From: Straminergon stramineum
Taxonomy: Eukaryota > Streptophyta > Bryopsida > Hypnales > Calliergonaceae
Reading direction: 5' to 3'
Assembly: GCA_963920665.1 (NCBI GenBank)
Contig: OY987264.1
Coordinates: 18,518,906-18,582,905 of the forward strand
Length of the DNA stretch: 64,000 nucleotides
Part shown: in pieces, positions 22,301 to 32,952 of the stretch
Numbering within the stretch: position 1 is the first letter of the stretch
How the letters are laid out: every line of letters starts with the position of its first letter
Notes under the pieces: generated by a model
What the model was told of the DNA's origin: nothing
The model's input: only the letters and a program-made list of their open reading frames with translations
Database searches by the model: none
Position numbers and translations under genes: made by a program

Positions 22301-22781
22301 CGGAAATGTCTTTGTGATTGGGTTGTAGTAAAAGTGGAGAATCCACCTTGGATGGATAAGTGCTCCAATCTACCTTGCGGTTTAAAATGAGTTCTGCATA
22401 CACCATGGACGCCACGCTGTAATTTATGCATCCCTTACTCCTTGGCTTGTCCCCAAATAGCGTCCGCCACACCTCCTCTGATCGATGCACAAAATGCTTA
22501 TTGTTGCAATTACGTGGCTTACAACAAAAACCATGTGTATGCACCCCGTGGCAATCCCGAGGCCACAACTTATCAATGTGGTACATTTTAACATACTTCT
22601 TGCATGTTTTGAAGGTCCAATATTCCCCTTCCTCCTCCTCCCAACCGCTCTCCGCTTTGATGTTTAGGACATCTAAAATCTCATAGTGAAGCCCATGAGG
22701 GGCCCCCTTCGCTTTAGTCCCCTTCTTTATTTCACCTCCTGAAGTCCTCCCGTCGTTGGTAGGAACACCTTGATCCGCCAT
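19390..22781 (-). pseudogene. TCK-family protein 2 with coiled coil and RING-H2 finger, decayed
   Basis: A minus-strand gene of about 1,130 codons from the ATG at 22781. The first 175 residues hold the TCK domain (WTFKTCKKYVKMYHIDKLW; HFVHRSEEVWRTLFG; MVYAELILNRKVDW). A Ser/Thr/Pro-rich linker follows, then (21290-20900) long heptad-rich coiled coil, then a RING-H2 finger at about 20490-20320 with spacing C-x2-C-x14-C-x-H-x2-H-x2-C-x10-C-x2-C (CSLC, CHHTFH, CAEC), a fold typical of E3 ubiquitin ligases. The tail carries a nuclear-signal-like KRKRE and acidic run. In-frame stops: TAG 21543, TAG 21297, TAG 20967, TGA 20181, TGA 20151. Frameshifts near 21810, 21700 and 19720. All but the linker and tail share one frame, so decay is mainly by nonsense. 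Upstream it has a TATA-like element (22931-22938) and a weak type B region. Confidence 0.65.
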
Positions 22782-22800
22782 GATAGATGATTTGAATTTT

Positions 22801-23215
22801 TGAGCCCTTCGAAAAATAGTACCACGGCACGTGAGTACCGTGAGATGTGTGTAAATAAGTAACAACGTAAATAAGCAATAGTAACAAAAGCTCAAGGACC
22901 CCCACTCTCCACCCTGTAGGAGCAACTGACATATAAAGCAGCAGTAGCACATCCAACTTGGTGCTGAAGGAGAGTAGAAGTGAGAGCAAATGAGGAGGCC
23001 ATCCGCCGTCGCCAACCGACCAGACGCAAGACTGTTCACCTCGCTAGGGACTCCACCTGACCTTAGTCCGCCGGCAGTCCTAAAGCATTGAATTGTGAGA
23101 AGGATAGATTCATGTACCAAAAAAACCTCTTCAATGCTAGAAGTATCCAATGTAGTATTAATGTAAGAAAAGGTAATTCCAGATATTCCTTCCCACATTT
23201 AAACATGCTCTCCAA
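22801..23215. other. 5' region of TCK2
   Basis: CTTTATATGTCAG on the minus strand (about 22938-22926) is a possible TATA element about 155 bases before the ATG. GGCGGAC/CGGCGGATGG motifs at 23000-23080 are a weak echo of the type B array. Promoter role inferred. Confidence 0.3.
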
Positions 23216-23220
23216 AGCCT

Positions 23221-23254
23221 ATACCCTAAATCCTAAACCCTAAACCCTAACCCT
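23221..23254 (+). repeat. telomere-like CCCTAAA block
   Basis: About five units (CCCTAAA, TCCTAAA, CCCTAAA, CCCTAA) upstream of TCK2. Same type as 4782-4832. Confidence 0.75.
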
Positions 23255-24840
23255 CCAAAAAAAATCAGAATTATACAACCCTCAATTGTACATATTGAAT
23301 TTATAGCATTGCATGAATTTTCAACATTATTGATGCGATGTGTGGAATATGTTTTACCTATGAGGCTATGGTTCCTTTGTTGTTTGGAATGCAACTATGA
23401 CAATATAATGTAGATGTAGACCTTACTTAGTTTGTCAACTGTCATGTACTCGTGTTAATATGTTACTCATGTAGATTTCAATTTTTCTTAAGATTTAGCA
23501 CCTGAATTATCACTTTATTATAAGCCATTAAATAAATGTGGATCATTCAATTATAACTTGGAGTGTGTCTTCAATTTTTGTTGTTGAATGTATTCATAGT
23601 TTAGAACACCAATATGAATATACTAAAAGAAATTATTTTATCTCATTATTCTATTATAACATTTATCGAATGTATAGGATGGTGCTAAAATGATTCAAGC
23701 ATTTTAATGTAATGTGAAATGTTGTGGACAAGATTAAAGTAAGCATTTATACAACAAAATGAATTGAAAATTCATATCATACACACTTTGACACTTATAC
23801 CTATGTATACTTGTGTGCATCCTAAATTGTAAACCGATCATAAATTTATCACAACCCCAAAATATTAGAGCTTAGGTAATGTATAATGTGATTGACCTTC
23901 AAATATGATGAGTCTTCAATTACAAGAAATTAGAAATGGTCATACTTCAATGATTACAAGTGTGTTTCATCTCAAAACTTTTTTGCGAATAATAATATAG
24001 AGAGGTTCATAATATCATATCTTTTAAATTATAAATTTACATTATTGATTGAATTGCTTATGTAGTTATGTAGGCCTAGGATTTTGTAAAATCTTGAACC
24101 CCTAAAGCCTTCATGCTTTTTTTCCCATCAAGTATCACTCAAAACTACCATTTCGAATGCAAAGAGACAAAAATCTTAAAAATTGATTTTTGGGCATATT
24201 TAACCATAGGAATTTATACTAGACTAGTATAAAAATGTGTGTGAGTAATCTTGTCATCTTGAAAACTTTGAGTACATACATTGCATGGTATTTGCATTTA
24301 AAGTAAGCCCCCAATTTTTTTTCTTCCATCTTGCCATACTAGATTGTTGGGCTTCTCATTTTCTTCACTTTAGATTTTTGGCACTAATGAATTTCATTTT
24401 AGAAAATCTTGTGTTGAAAAATTTAACTCTTAAGTGAAGACTAAAGAATCTTGAACCAAAAATTTAGAAATAAATCATTTAATTGAGATCACATATCATA
24501 AGAGTCCTGTATAAGAGTTTAGGGCCTTTGGGACTTTAGGGATTAATTATTTTCCTTGAAAGGCATGAAAAAGAATAATAAATTGAATCCTGAAGGCTTT
24601 TATTACAGTCTTAACATCGAATTTCTTTTGCTATTAGTCAAAAAGTATTGTTGACATCACAAACTTGTACAAAAGCACCAATGTAAAACAAAATTTCTTT
24701 ACACACTAATTTGAATTCTTTATTTACAAATCAAATGATTTTTCAAACAAGAGACTTTGGGATGTCACTTTTGATAGTTGTATCAATTTAAGACCTCATG
24801 ACATAACATATTAAAAATAATTTCTCTACTTTTCTTAATT
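23255..24840. other. AT-rich interval upstream of the TCK3 type B array
   Basis: No genes. The part at 24080-24480 resembles 28700-29060: both have CCCTAAA-like text, then AAGGCTTTTTTCC or a close variant, then similar AT-rich sequence, and each lies about 700 bases before a type B array. This may be part of a larger repeated unit. Confidence 0.45.
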
Positions 24841-24844
24841 CACC

Positions 24845-25460
24845 ATGTAATGCAATCTCTGCCCGTTGCCCCGTCCATCCACCCATCTCCACAAAGTTCA
24901 AAACACCTCTCCTGCCCATCTACCCAACCACCAATTGAAAAATTGAAAAACTCCTCCCTCCCGCAGTCCCGCCCACCTCTCCCCTCCCACGCTCCTCTCC
25001 GTGCGCCCATCCGCCTGTCCACTCGACTACCTGTCCGCTCGACTGCCCGTCCGCCATAAACCAAACACCAACTCCCAAACTCAAAAATGCCTCCCTCCTT
25101 CCCTCCTACCCACCCGCCCGCCCATCTCTCACCTCTCCCTCCCACGCTCCTCTCTATTCGCTCGTCCACCCGACCGACCGTCCGTTGTAAAGGAAACACG
25201 AATTCCCAAAGTCAAAAACACCTCCCTCCCTCCCTCCCTCGGTCCTACGCTCCCTCCCACGCTCCTCTCTATCCGCGCGTCCGCAGTCCTCGTCTACATT
25301 GTCCGTCCGCCTGTCTGGAATCCATCCGCATCTCCCGTCCACGTCCGCACTACTCCATCCGCTGCTTGTTGGTGACCATGCGATCCAGCAGATAGAGATT
25401 TCAAACCACCCAATTTGCCCGTTCGCCTGCGTGCCGTCCGATGCAGACAACAACGTCCAC
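24845..25460 (+). repeat. type B GC-rich array upstream of TCK3
   Basis: Pyrimidine-rich units with GTCCGCC, CTGCCCGTCCGCC, CTCCCTCCC and the anchor CCCACGCTCCTCTC at 24986, 25141 and 25256. This gives irregular higher-order units of 115-155 bases, each also carrying AACTCCCAAACTCAAAAA or a variant. Open frames across it are composition artefacts. Confidence 0.82.
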
Positions 25461-26855
25461 ATACCCTAAAGCATTGACCGCATAAATGCCGGCGTAGTCG
25501 ACTCATTTCTTCACAATCGTTTCCCTTCCGGAGTGGGTGATCCAATGCCTTTGGGAATTTGCGCGCCCCTTCCAGCTTGATGCGTGAACGATTGTGTTCA
25601 TATTCACTTTTTTTTATCACATATTGGTTTGAGTGATTAGAGGGCTGCCCCAACTTATAAGTCTTTAATTTTATGGACTTCATTTAGTGTTCTTAATTAC
25701 TTGAACCATGTTTGAGTTGATTGGGTTGTCAGAAACTCAAGGTGTTCAAGTTTACGGTTGATTTGGTTGTCAATAACAGTAGGTGAAATTTGTTTTAATC
25801 CAAATTCTTTTTTTTCATTTGATACATTTAGCCAAAGCGGGTGGAAATTGCATTTAAACTTTGTAATCCTTTCGGTACATTATTAATTGAGGTTTTGAGG
25901 TTATCATGTCGCACAGAAGTGGTGGAGGAAGTAAGAAGGGGAAATCACAAGAGATGGATTGGAAAGAGTGGAGAGACGTAACTTGCGTTGCGAAGAAGGG
26001 ATGGAAAAAGGAGCCCAAGAAAGTATGGGATTGCACAACATGCAAGAAGTACGTCAAAATGACGCACCTCTCCAAACTATGGTCACGTGATCATGCAGAG
26101 GTGCAAGTTCGTCGTTGGGAGGGACAAATGTCCACATGTAAGAGCGAACACTTTGTTCGCCGCTACGAGGAGATAACGTCTACATCAAGTTTACCAAGCT
26201 CTAAGCCAAACTTCATGAACTATTCAAACATGGCTATGATTTAGGCGGAGATAGTACTCCATAAAGAAGTAGATTGGCCCACGCTTGCAGGGCGCAATGT
26301 CAAGAATTTAACTCACGAGGAAGCCATAATTCCTACTAACTAGGTTGGACCAAGCAATTGCATGCCGGAGTGGTCCAATCGAGGCTATGGAGGACTTCCT
26401 TCGTTCGTCTTGAAGGATGCTGAAGATGATTGGTCAGATGAAGATGATGTTGATGATGATCCAGCACCCATGACATTTGGTGAGAGACACGAACATCGAG
26501 AAGATCGGGAAAACATTGAGTACCAACAACAAATCCAGGAGGCCATGCGCCGAAGCGTGGAAGACCGGGGTCAGCAACATGATGGGTCCTACTACCGTGA
26601 CTATAATGCACGTGGATCACAAGATGGGACAAGTGGTTCAGATTATGGTAACGCCCCCCGAGTTGGCTCTCAAAGTACAGAAAGAAGCCGTGGAACGATA
26701 CACTATGGTGGTTCTAGCTAAGGAGGCTCTCAATACTACTATGGTGGATCGACTACACATGGTTCATATGGGCATCAGGAAGGCCCTTATTATGGCGGAT
26801 CAAGTCAAAGAGGGTCTTGGGAGAGTGCTCCAATTCTTCCTTCAACCTTAGGAAG

Positions 26856-28160
26856 TCCTTTGTTACGCCCCTTAGTGACACTTACCACCTTAAGCTCACT
26901 TTCCAAGCACTTAACACTTTAGTGCCACCAAGGTTCACGCTCGCCTAACACTGCACATGCCACACACCCACAATGTTAGGTTCCAACTCGAGTCACAGAG
27001 TTCCCCATTCCTCCATGACTCCCAATCCTTTCCTTCCAACACTTAACTCCCACAAGACACCAGACATATCATTTGATGACATGGGGCGGAACTTCCATTG
27101 ATGTCCAAGCACTCGGTGAGGCACTACTCCCATCGGTGCTAACCGCCCTTGAATGGGACCCAACTCCCTACTAGGCCCAACCCAATTCATTTCGGGACTC
27201 ACTAATCGAGACTCACCAAATGGGACTCACACCATGGCCTAGTGTGGAGTGGGACACCACCCAACTGGTATCAAGGAGTGCACAAGCACTCCACGATAAC
27301 ACACAAGTGGCGGTGAGGCTCCAACACTAGCCTCACCACCCGGGGCCACTTAGGCTCACCATGGCACCATCCGAGAGGGAGGAGGGAGACCACCCCTCCT
27401 CATAGTACTCTCTGCGGGATTCGGCAGCCCCCCTCATACTAGAGGTCACCGGGAACTCCCAAGATGCACCCCATCTTGGAAGACCACCCATTTCCAAGTG
27501 GTATCCCCAAACCAGACCCCCAAAAGACTCCCGATCTTCCCATCGGGATAACTTTTATCTCCGAGATCCAAATACCAAGTGCGAGACCATTTTCGTGATC
27601 TACATTTTCCGTAGATTACCGTGCATTATTCACTTTCCCCAATACAACAATTATTGAGGAAGTTATGGCCCTCCAAAGGTACGAGTCCCCTAGGAGGTGT
27701 AGTTCTTCGGGACTCCACCCTCTTTGGATGCCCATAACTTTTATCTCACAGCTCATCTCTTCATGAGCCTTATCATTCTAGAAAGCTTGTCTCCTTAGAT
27801 TTCCAATGATATGCGGCATGCCCTATTTGGCTCAAAGGAACCTTCCCAAACCTTGTTTCTCACGTCCCTATGCCTCGGGACGCGGCCAGGACACTGCCAA
27901 CTTTGAGGAGCCATATCTTTTGACTCCCAACTCAGATTCTCGCGTTCTTTGGACCCATGGACGCGTCTTCCCACAAGCTTTTCAAGCATGTGCAACACGC
28001 CCCAAAATTCTTCCGGATCAGAGCGCTACATCGCTCTGATCGCTCGGGACCCCTAGTCCCCTCACCTCATCTCTTGCAAGGCTTGGGGAGTCACCCCCAA
28101 CGTCCCCCTTGCTCACCAAGGTGGACGGGCACGCCTCTTGATGGGAGTCATGACATCCTT
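26856..28160. repeat. 5-bp target-site duplication TCCTT flanking the solo LTR
   Basis: TCCTT occurs at 26856-26860 and again at 28156-28160, directly next to the TG and CA ends of the inserted LTR. Perfect identity suggests a fairly young insertion. Confidence 0.85.
26861..28155. mobile_element. solo LTR (1,295 bp) of an LTR retrotransposon
   Basis: Begins TGTTACGCCCC and ends GGGAGTCATGACA, the TG...CA boundaries of an LTR, with a perfect TCCTT duplication outside. It is more GC-rich than its host sequence and has no coding capacity of its own. It splits the TCK3 reading frame, and precise removal restores that frame, which fixes both boundaries. Internal retrotransposon genes are absent, so it is the product of LTR-LTR recombination. 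Superfamily cannot be assigned. Confidence 0.88.
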
Positions 28161-28309
28161 CTTATGGAAATGAATGTGGACAAGGAGGTGCATCAAGTGG
28201 ATATGGTTACAACTATGGAGATGGACCATATATTGGGGTACATCTTTCAGGCCAAAATGACAATAAGGATTCCGATTCGGATTCCGATTCAAAGTAAAGT
28301 AGTTAAGTA

Positions 28310-29380
28310 GAGTATGGTATTCTAGTCATCTTATGTTTGTTTTACTGTATGGTTCATTCATTGTAATGTACATAGACGGTAGAGTGCGGCAAATATAGTA
28401 CAATGCTCTCGACGAGTTGTAATCACCTTTTTTGTGATTTTGATACAAATTACAAATACATTGTATTTTTATATTTTAATAAAGCGATATTTATGTCACG
28501 TAATTTATAGGATTTAATACCATTGATGCATGACTATGGGTTAATGGGTATTTGTGAAAATGGAAAATGTATTGGACCACTTTCTATAATTTTATCATTT
28601 CAATCATTCAATGTGAATAGGTGAATTGCAAATGCAAAGGATGTCCCCAATATACAATAGAGGTTTGTAGAATAGCGAGAACCACCATTTTAGTTTCATT
28701 TGCTATTAGAAATTGAACCCTAAACCCTACAAGTCCGAAGGCTTTTTTCCATCGAAGACCATTTAGTGATTTAGAATTGCCATTTCAATTACAAAGAACT
28801 AGAAAATGTAGGAACAATGTTTTTGGCATGTCGGATCGTATGATTTTGTACTATAGCAATTTATAAATGTGTAGAAGTAATTTCAAAAACTTAATGCACA
28901 TAGATTGTAAGATATTTGGCTATTTGCATTCAAGGTGACTGAAACAAATGATTTTGCTATTTGCTTGACTAGATTTTTGGCTTCTAATTATTGAAACAAT
29001 AAATATTTCCACTTGTGAGTACGATTTTATAATTTTGTATGTTGAAGACTTGAAGAATTTAGATGAGAGCATGAGAATGTAGGAAGAAAAATTCCCCCAA
29101 AAGATGTTTAGTTTTTATTCATAAGAGAATTGATAAGTTGAGTATATTCAAGATCGAAACTAGAACATTATTAATTTTAAGATAAAATGATGTAAACATG
29201 AGAATCTCAATAGTGAGAGTATTTCAACAAGCAAACTTCACCGGCTATCCCTCTATAAATTTTTTTCATTTCCATGATACATGATTTACTTGATTCTTAC
29301 TTTCGTTTCAAACTGAAATGTTCAATATGATATATATATTTGGCTTAGAGATGTTCAAGAGAAATTAAAATCTCTGATTG
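28310..29380. other. AT-rich interval before kinase 2's type B array
   Basis: No gene. A telomere-like AACCCTAAACCCTA occurs at about 28715. The 28700-29060 stretch is related to 24080-24480. Confidence 0.4.
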
Positions 29381-29384
29381 TGGG

Positions 29385-29745
29385 GACAGTCTGCCGTCCA
29401 TCCAATCGGACGAGCTGGCGGTGTTTGCGACAAGCCGGCCGTTGGATCTAGCGGACACTGATCGCCCAATTGGCCTGCTAATCGGTTGGCCAACTCGAGG
29501 CGGATGGATGACCGTCCACAAAATCGAACGGCCAAGACAAGGCGGATGGAATGCCGTCTGCATGATTGGACAGCTGTGACGGGGCGGACAATCGGATGGC
29601 CACGACGAGGCAGACGGAAGGCCGTCCGCACGACCGGACGGTCGCGACGAGGCAGACGGAAAGCTATCCGCACAATCAGACGGCCACGAGGAGGTGGACT
29701 GGGACGAGTTGTTCGCCCCGTATAAGAGGGGCAGACGGCCCATCC
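29385..29745 (+). repeat. type B array with a 42-bp minisatellite, upstream of kinase 2
   Basis: GCGGACGG-type units. From 29525 a 42-base unit recurs (29525-29566; a 26-base partial; 29593-29634; 29635-29676; start of another) with the core CGACGAGGCAGACGGAAAGC and CGTCCGCACGA, including self-complementary GGACGG/CCGTCC pairs. Confidence 0.85.
29718..29730 (+). promoter_or_regulatory. TATA-like element of kinase 2
   Basis: CCGTATAAGAGGG directly after the array and about 209 bases before the ATG at 29930, matching the spacing in TCK1 and hAT1. Inferred. Confidence 0.45.
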
Positions 29746-29929
29746 GCAATCACTTTTGCCTTGCCCCTTGCATTTTGCAAGTGTGGAGTGGAGAGCTTGG
29801 TGGTTCATCCTCCATTGGTTCCTCCCCTCGGGAAGGTCGAAGTCTTATTTGGGGGCCCCATTATTGCCATTTTTTGTAGCAAACTTCTAAGTTTTAGTTA
29901 CAAATTTTGGGTATTAAAAATTTATCACA

Positions 29930-31438
29930 ATGCCAATATCAAAGAAGGCGACAAAGGGAAAACAAGTGGTACAAGAGGTGGCAAGTAAGGAAATTCCATC
30001 CGATGCATGCAAAGCATTCATGACCGAATGCATTGCAAAATTTTATGAATTGGAAACCATTGTGTCTCTTGACACAAAATATGTAAGATATGGAGAGGAG
30101 TGTCCATCCAAATTCAAGGCAAACATGACGCACAGAATGTTTGATGCCTTATACGTTCCGCAATGGCAGCATGAAACGGAGAAGAGGGGCTTCAACAAAT
30201 GTTTGGAGAACAAGGTGCATGATGCATTGTGGAACATTGATGTGGTTCTGGCAAAATACGGCAAACAACACTGTGTAAATGATGAAGGCTTTGAACAAGT
30301 CATTCTCAAAGCTCAATTTTTTATTGGGCGTTGCGTCCTATATGCGAAGAGGCGTAATAGACAAGGGTCATTGGGTTGGTGGACTAGCCGTGAGGGTCTT
30401 GCTAAATTGGATATGGGTAGACGTCATCGTATAGCGCTTCCGGACACAGCACAAGTGATTCCCCAAGATGGCTTAATCATGAAGGGAGGATATGCAATGA
30501 TTCGGAGGGTGAGAATTGAAGGATGTCCAGGGATAGCTCCATCTTGGGAGTTCGCATCAAAGATATCCAACCACCACGGTATGCAGCCTCAGCTTGCAAA
30601 GTTGGAACATCAAAAGGAATCAATGGCAATGAGGATTCCACATTCAGGAGTCATACGGTTTGTTGCACTTCATGCAAGAACAAATGAAGGGTACTCATAT
30701 TGGTGGAATGGCGGAACACTTCGGCAAATGTTGAACCTAGATAACAATTATCGAGACAACATATATGTTCGGTTACAGTATTCGAACCCAATAGAGTCCG
30801 ATGTGACTAAAGCTTTTCATCTCGTTCGATTTCGGAAGAAGCGCACGGAGCTTGCTTGGGCATTGGTGCATATCATGAATGCGGTACATGTGTCTAGACA
30901 TCTACACAATGATATTTCTCCAGACAACATTATGTTTCATTTTCCTGATGATGAATCACGTGTTTACATTGGCATTTGCGATTGAGGCATGACTACTGTA
31001 GCTACCGAACCAATGAAATCCTTGTATATGTTCACATCTACAAGTGAAATGAACAAAGCTTTAACAAGAAGGTGGTGGGTGGATCCAAGCATTGCATATT
31101 TGCATAGAAGAGATGCAAATGTAGAAATCATTCCACATTTATCACGTGCATCGGAGGAATATGCGATTGGTAAAATAGCTCAAAGGATCAATAAACAATG
31201 CATGTTAGAGAACTACAGTAGATTGCAACGGGAAACAAATGCAATGGCCATGTTTAGCCAACACCAATTGGGAATTGTGTTTCACCAATACTTGAACCGA
31301 CTTTGTCAAAGAGGTGATGGTCATCGGGTGGTTTGGCCCACATCATCAATTGGTTCACTGGCCAATTCAATTGGCCTATGCCAGATGAACACTTCCAACA
31401 TTCATATTAGTAATATAGTGCAAGAGTGCACTATATAG
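29930..31438 (+). pseudogene. atypical protein kinase 2, nonsense codon exactly at the DWG motif
   Basis: Paralogue of kinase 1, starting MPISKKATKGK. The glycine-rich strand is GGYAMIRRVRIEG, the candidate beta-3 lysine is in FASKIS, then SGVIRFVALH, WWNGGTLRQML, and a catalytic loop HNDISPDN that keeps Asp and Asn. The frame then reads GICD followed by TGA (30983-30985) and G, where kinase 1 has GICDWG, so Trp TGG has become TGA at the metal-binding DFG-equivalent motif. It continues in the same frame for 150 codons, with RRWWVDPS in place of RWWVAPE, so the APE glutamate is also lost. A truncated product would lack the activation segment. A type B array lies upstream. The N-terminal domain (about 230 residues) is unrecognised. 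Confidence 0.7.
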
Positions 31439-31439
31439 A

Positions 31440-32650
31440 GTTTTATAAATATTTGATAAATGTAGAACTTCGGATTTATGCATGTAGATTGCTTAGTATA
31501 TATGCACCCCTAGAGTATGTCAATATATGTGAAATTAGACATACATTTTGAATTTTTCAATGTATTTGAATTGTTTTTGAATGAATATCAATTTTTGACA
31601 AATCAAGAATATCTCTAATTTGAGTGCAAAGTGCAATATTTCTTCTTGAATGTAGATGGCTATTTAGTTGACAAGCTTGTATGACAAATTGCATGATGTA
31701 TGATGTGTGGGTGCAAAAGTTTCTGAGTCCATTCAATTTCATTTGGAATAAGTCTTGGAAGAAGACCATTTCATTTATGATATGGAATTACTTGGACCTT
31801 CTTAGAAGTTGTGTTCCAACAATTTCATTGATATTTGAATTATCATGACGACCCGTTAAAGCAATTGTGGTTTTATTGTTTTAGTGTGTATACTTATAAT
31901 GAATCAACTATGAAGAGACGTAATTAGTAAATTCATCACAAATTTACAATGAAGGATTTTAAAGTAATTTACAAAAATGATTTGTTTGAAAAAGGAAGTT
32001 GTATCTTATTCACCTGAAATCTTTGGAAGCAAACATGAAGCATGTGACCGTATGTCCGTATTTTTGTTGGCATGTAATTTTGAGATTAAATTGTTATAAG
32101 TTGTTTTTTTAAGAGAATTTTCCAATAGCAAATGATTTTATCAATTCAAACAAAATTCTAACATGATTCATGAAGTGAAATCAAAAAATAAAGAGAATGA
32201 TTCAATTTTAGTGTTTTTTCAAAAAGGTTTAGGACTTTACGGTACTTAGATTTTTAGAAGCCTTTGGGATCCCAATTTAGACCCTCAATTTTTTTTTCAT
32301 TGCATTGTTTTCATAAAATGAACAAAGGAAAATAGGAAATTATGCTCTAAATGAATGGGTTACAAAATGTATGTGTGTCCAATATTTTCCTAAACCCGAA
32401 ACCGGAATCAATTTGTTATTTTGAGTACCGGTTCTTTGTATATTTATTAAAAAAATCCTTTGAAATTCTATTGCAGCACTTGAAAATGAATTACGAAAAT
32501 AAATGACTTTTCTCTGTACAAATTTGTAAAGTGCAATGTTCTTTTTGTTCATTGCTAAGGACTCTTAGAAATGAGCATGAATTGTACCAAATTTCAAAAA
32601 CAAAATCGCACTAGAAATTATCTTAGAATAAAAAAATTAAGATAGAGACT
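31440..32650. other. AT-rich interval
   Basis: No coding content recognised. Text at 32220-32280 (GGTTTAGGACTTTACGG, GAAGCCTTTGGGATCCC) resembles the sequence before other type B arrays. Otherwise nothing structured seen. Confidence 0.35.
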
Positions 32651-32654
32651 AAAT

Positions 32655-32935
32655 TCGGGGAGTCTTAAGTGGTCGGACGGGTTGTCAGACGGGCTCCAGA
32701 GACCACGGATGGGGTCGTAGACGGGCCAACGGATTGGCGGACGGGCTCCAGAATTTGCAGACGAGGTCGCGGACGGGGATGGGGACGGGCGGATGGGATG
32801 GCAGACGGGCTATAGAAACCGCGGACGGCGGTGCGGACAAGGTTGCGGACGGGAAATTACCCCAGGGTAAAAAACTGTTTTTGCGAATGTCACAGGATGT
32901 CTGGGGGGGTCGCGGACGCAGACGTCGGCGGCTAC
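32655..32935 (+). repeat. type B array abutting the GHTH-motif gene fragment
   Basis: Units of GACGGGCTCCAGA, GGTCGCGGACGGG and GGACGGGCGGATGGG, purine-rich on the plus strand. The array runs directly into coding sequence at about 32953 with no leader or start codon, so it probably joined a truncated gene. Confidence 0.8.
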
Positions 32936-32952
32936 GTCAGGACGCCTTGTCA

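Larger units (their letters stand above)
25906..28297 (+). pseudogene. TCK-family protein 3, interrupted by a solo LTR and three nonsense codons
   Basis: Start at ATG 25906 (MSHRSGGGSKKGK). The TCK domain WDCTTCKKYVKMTHLSKLW, HFVRRYEEI and AEIVLHKEVDW is followed by an acidic stretch, then a Gly/Ser/Tyr-rich tail (GGSQYYYGGS, GYGYNYGDG) and a terminal DSDSDSDSK. In-frame stops are TAG 26242-26244, TAG 26341-26343 and TAA 26719-26721; the last two fit Gln codons. A 1,295-base solo LTR sits in the tail. Removing it plus one target duplication joins GSP directly to SYGNECGQGG in frame, to TAA at 28295-28297. The low-complexity tail suggests a disordered protein. Function unknown. Confidence 0.65.

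Noticed and set aside
24840..25462. Overlapping Pro/Ser/Arg-rich open frames on both strands of the type B array
   Set aside because: Low-complexity translations of a tandem repeat.
918..31438. Stop-codon reassignment or RNA editing (U-to-C) rescuing the interrupted genes
   Set aside because: RHD3 uses the standard code normally, U-to-C editing is known for organelle transcripts, and it cannot repair TGG-to-TGA changes such as that in kinase 2. Decay is simpler.
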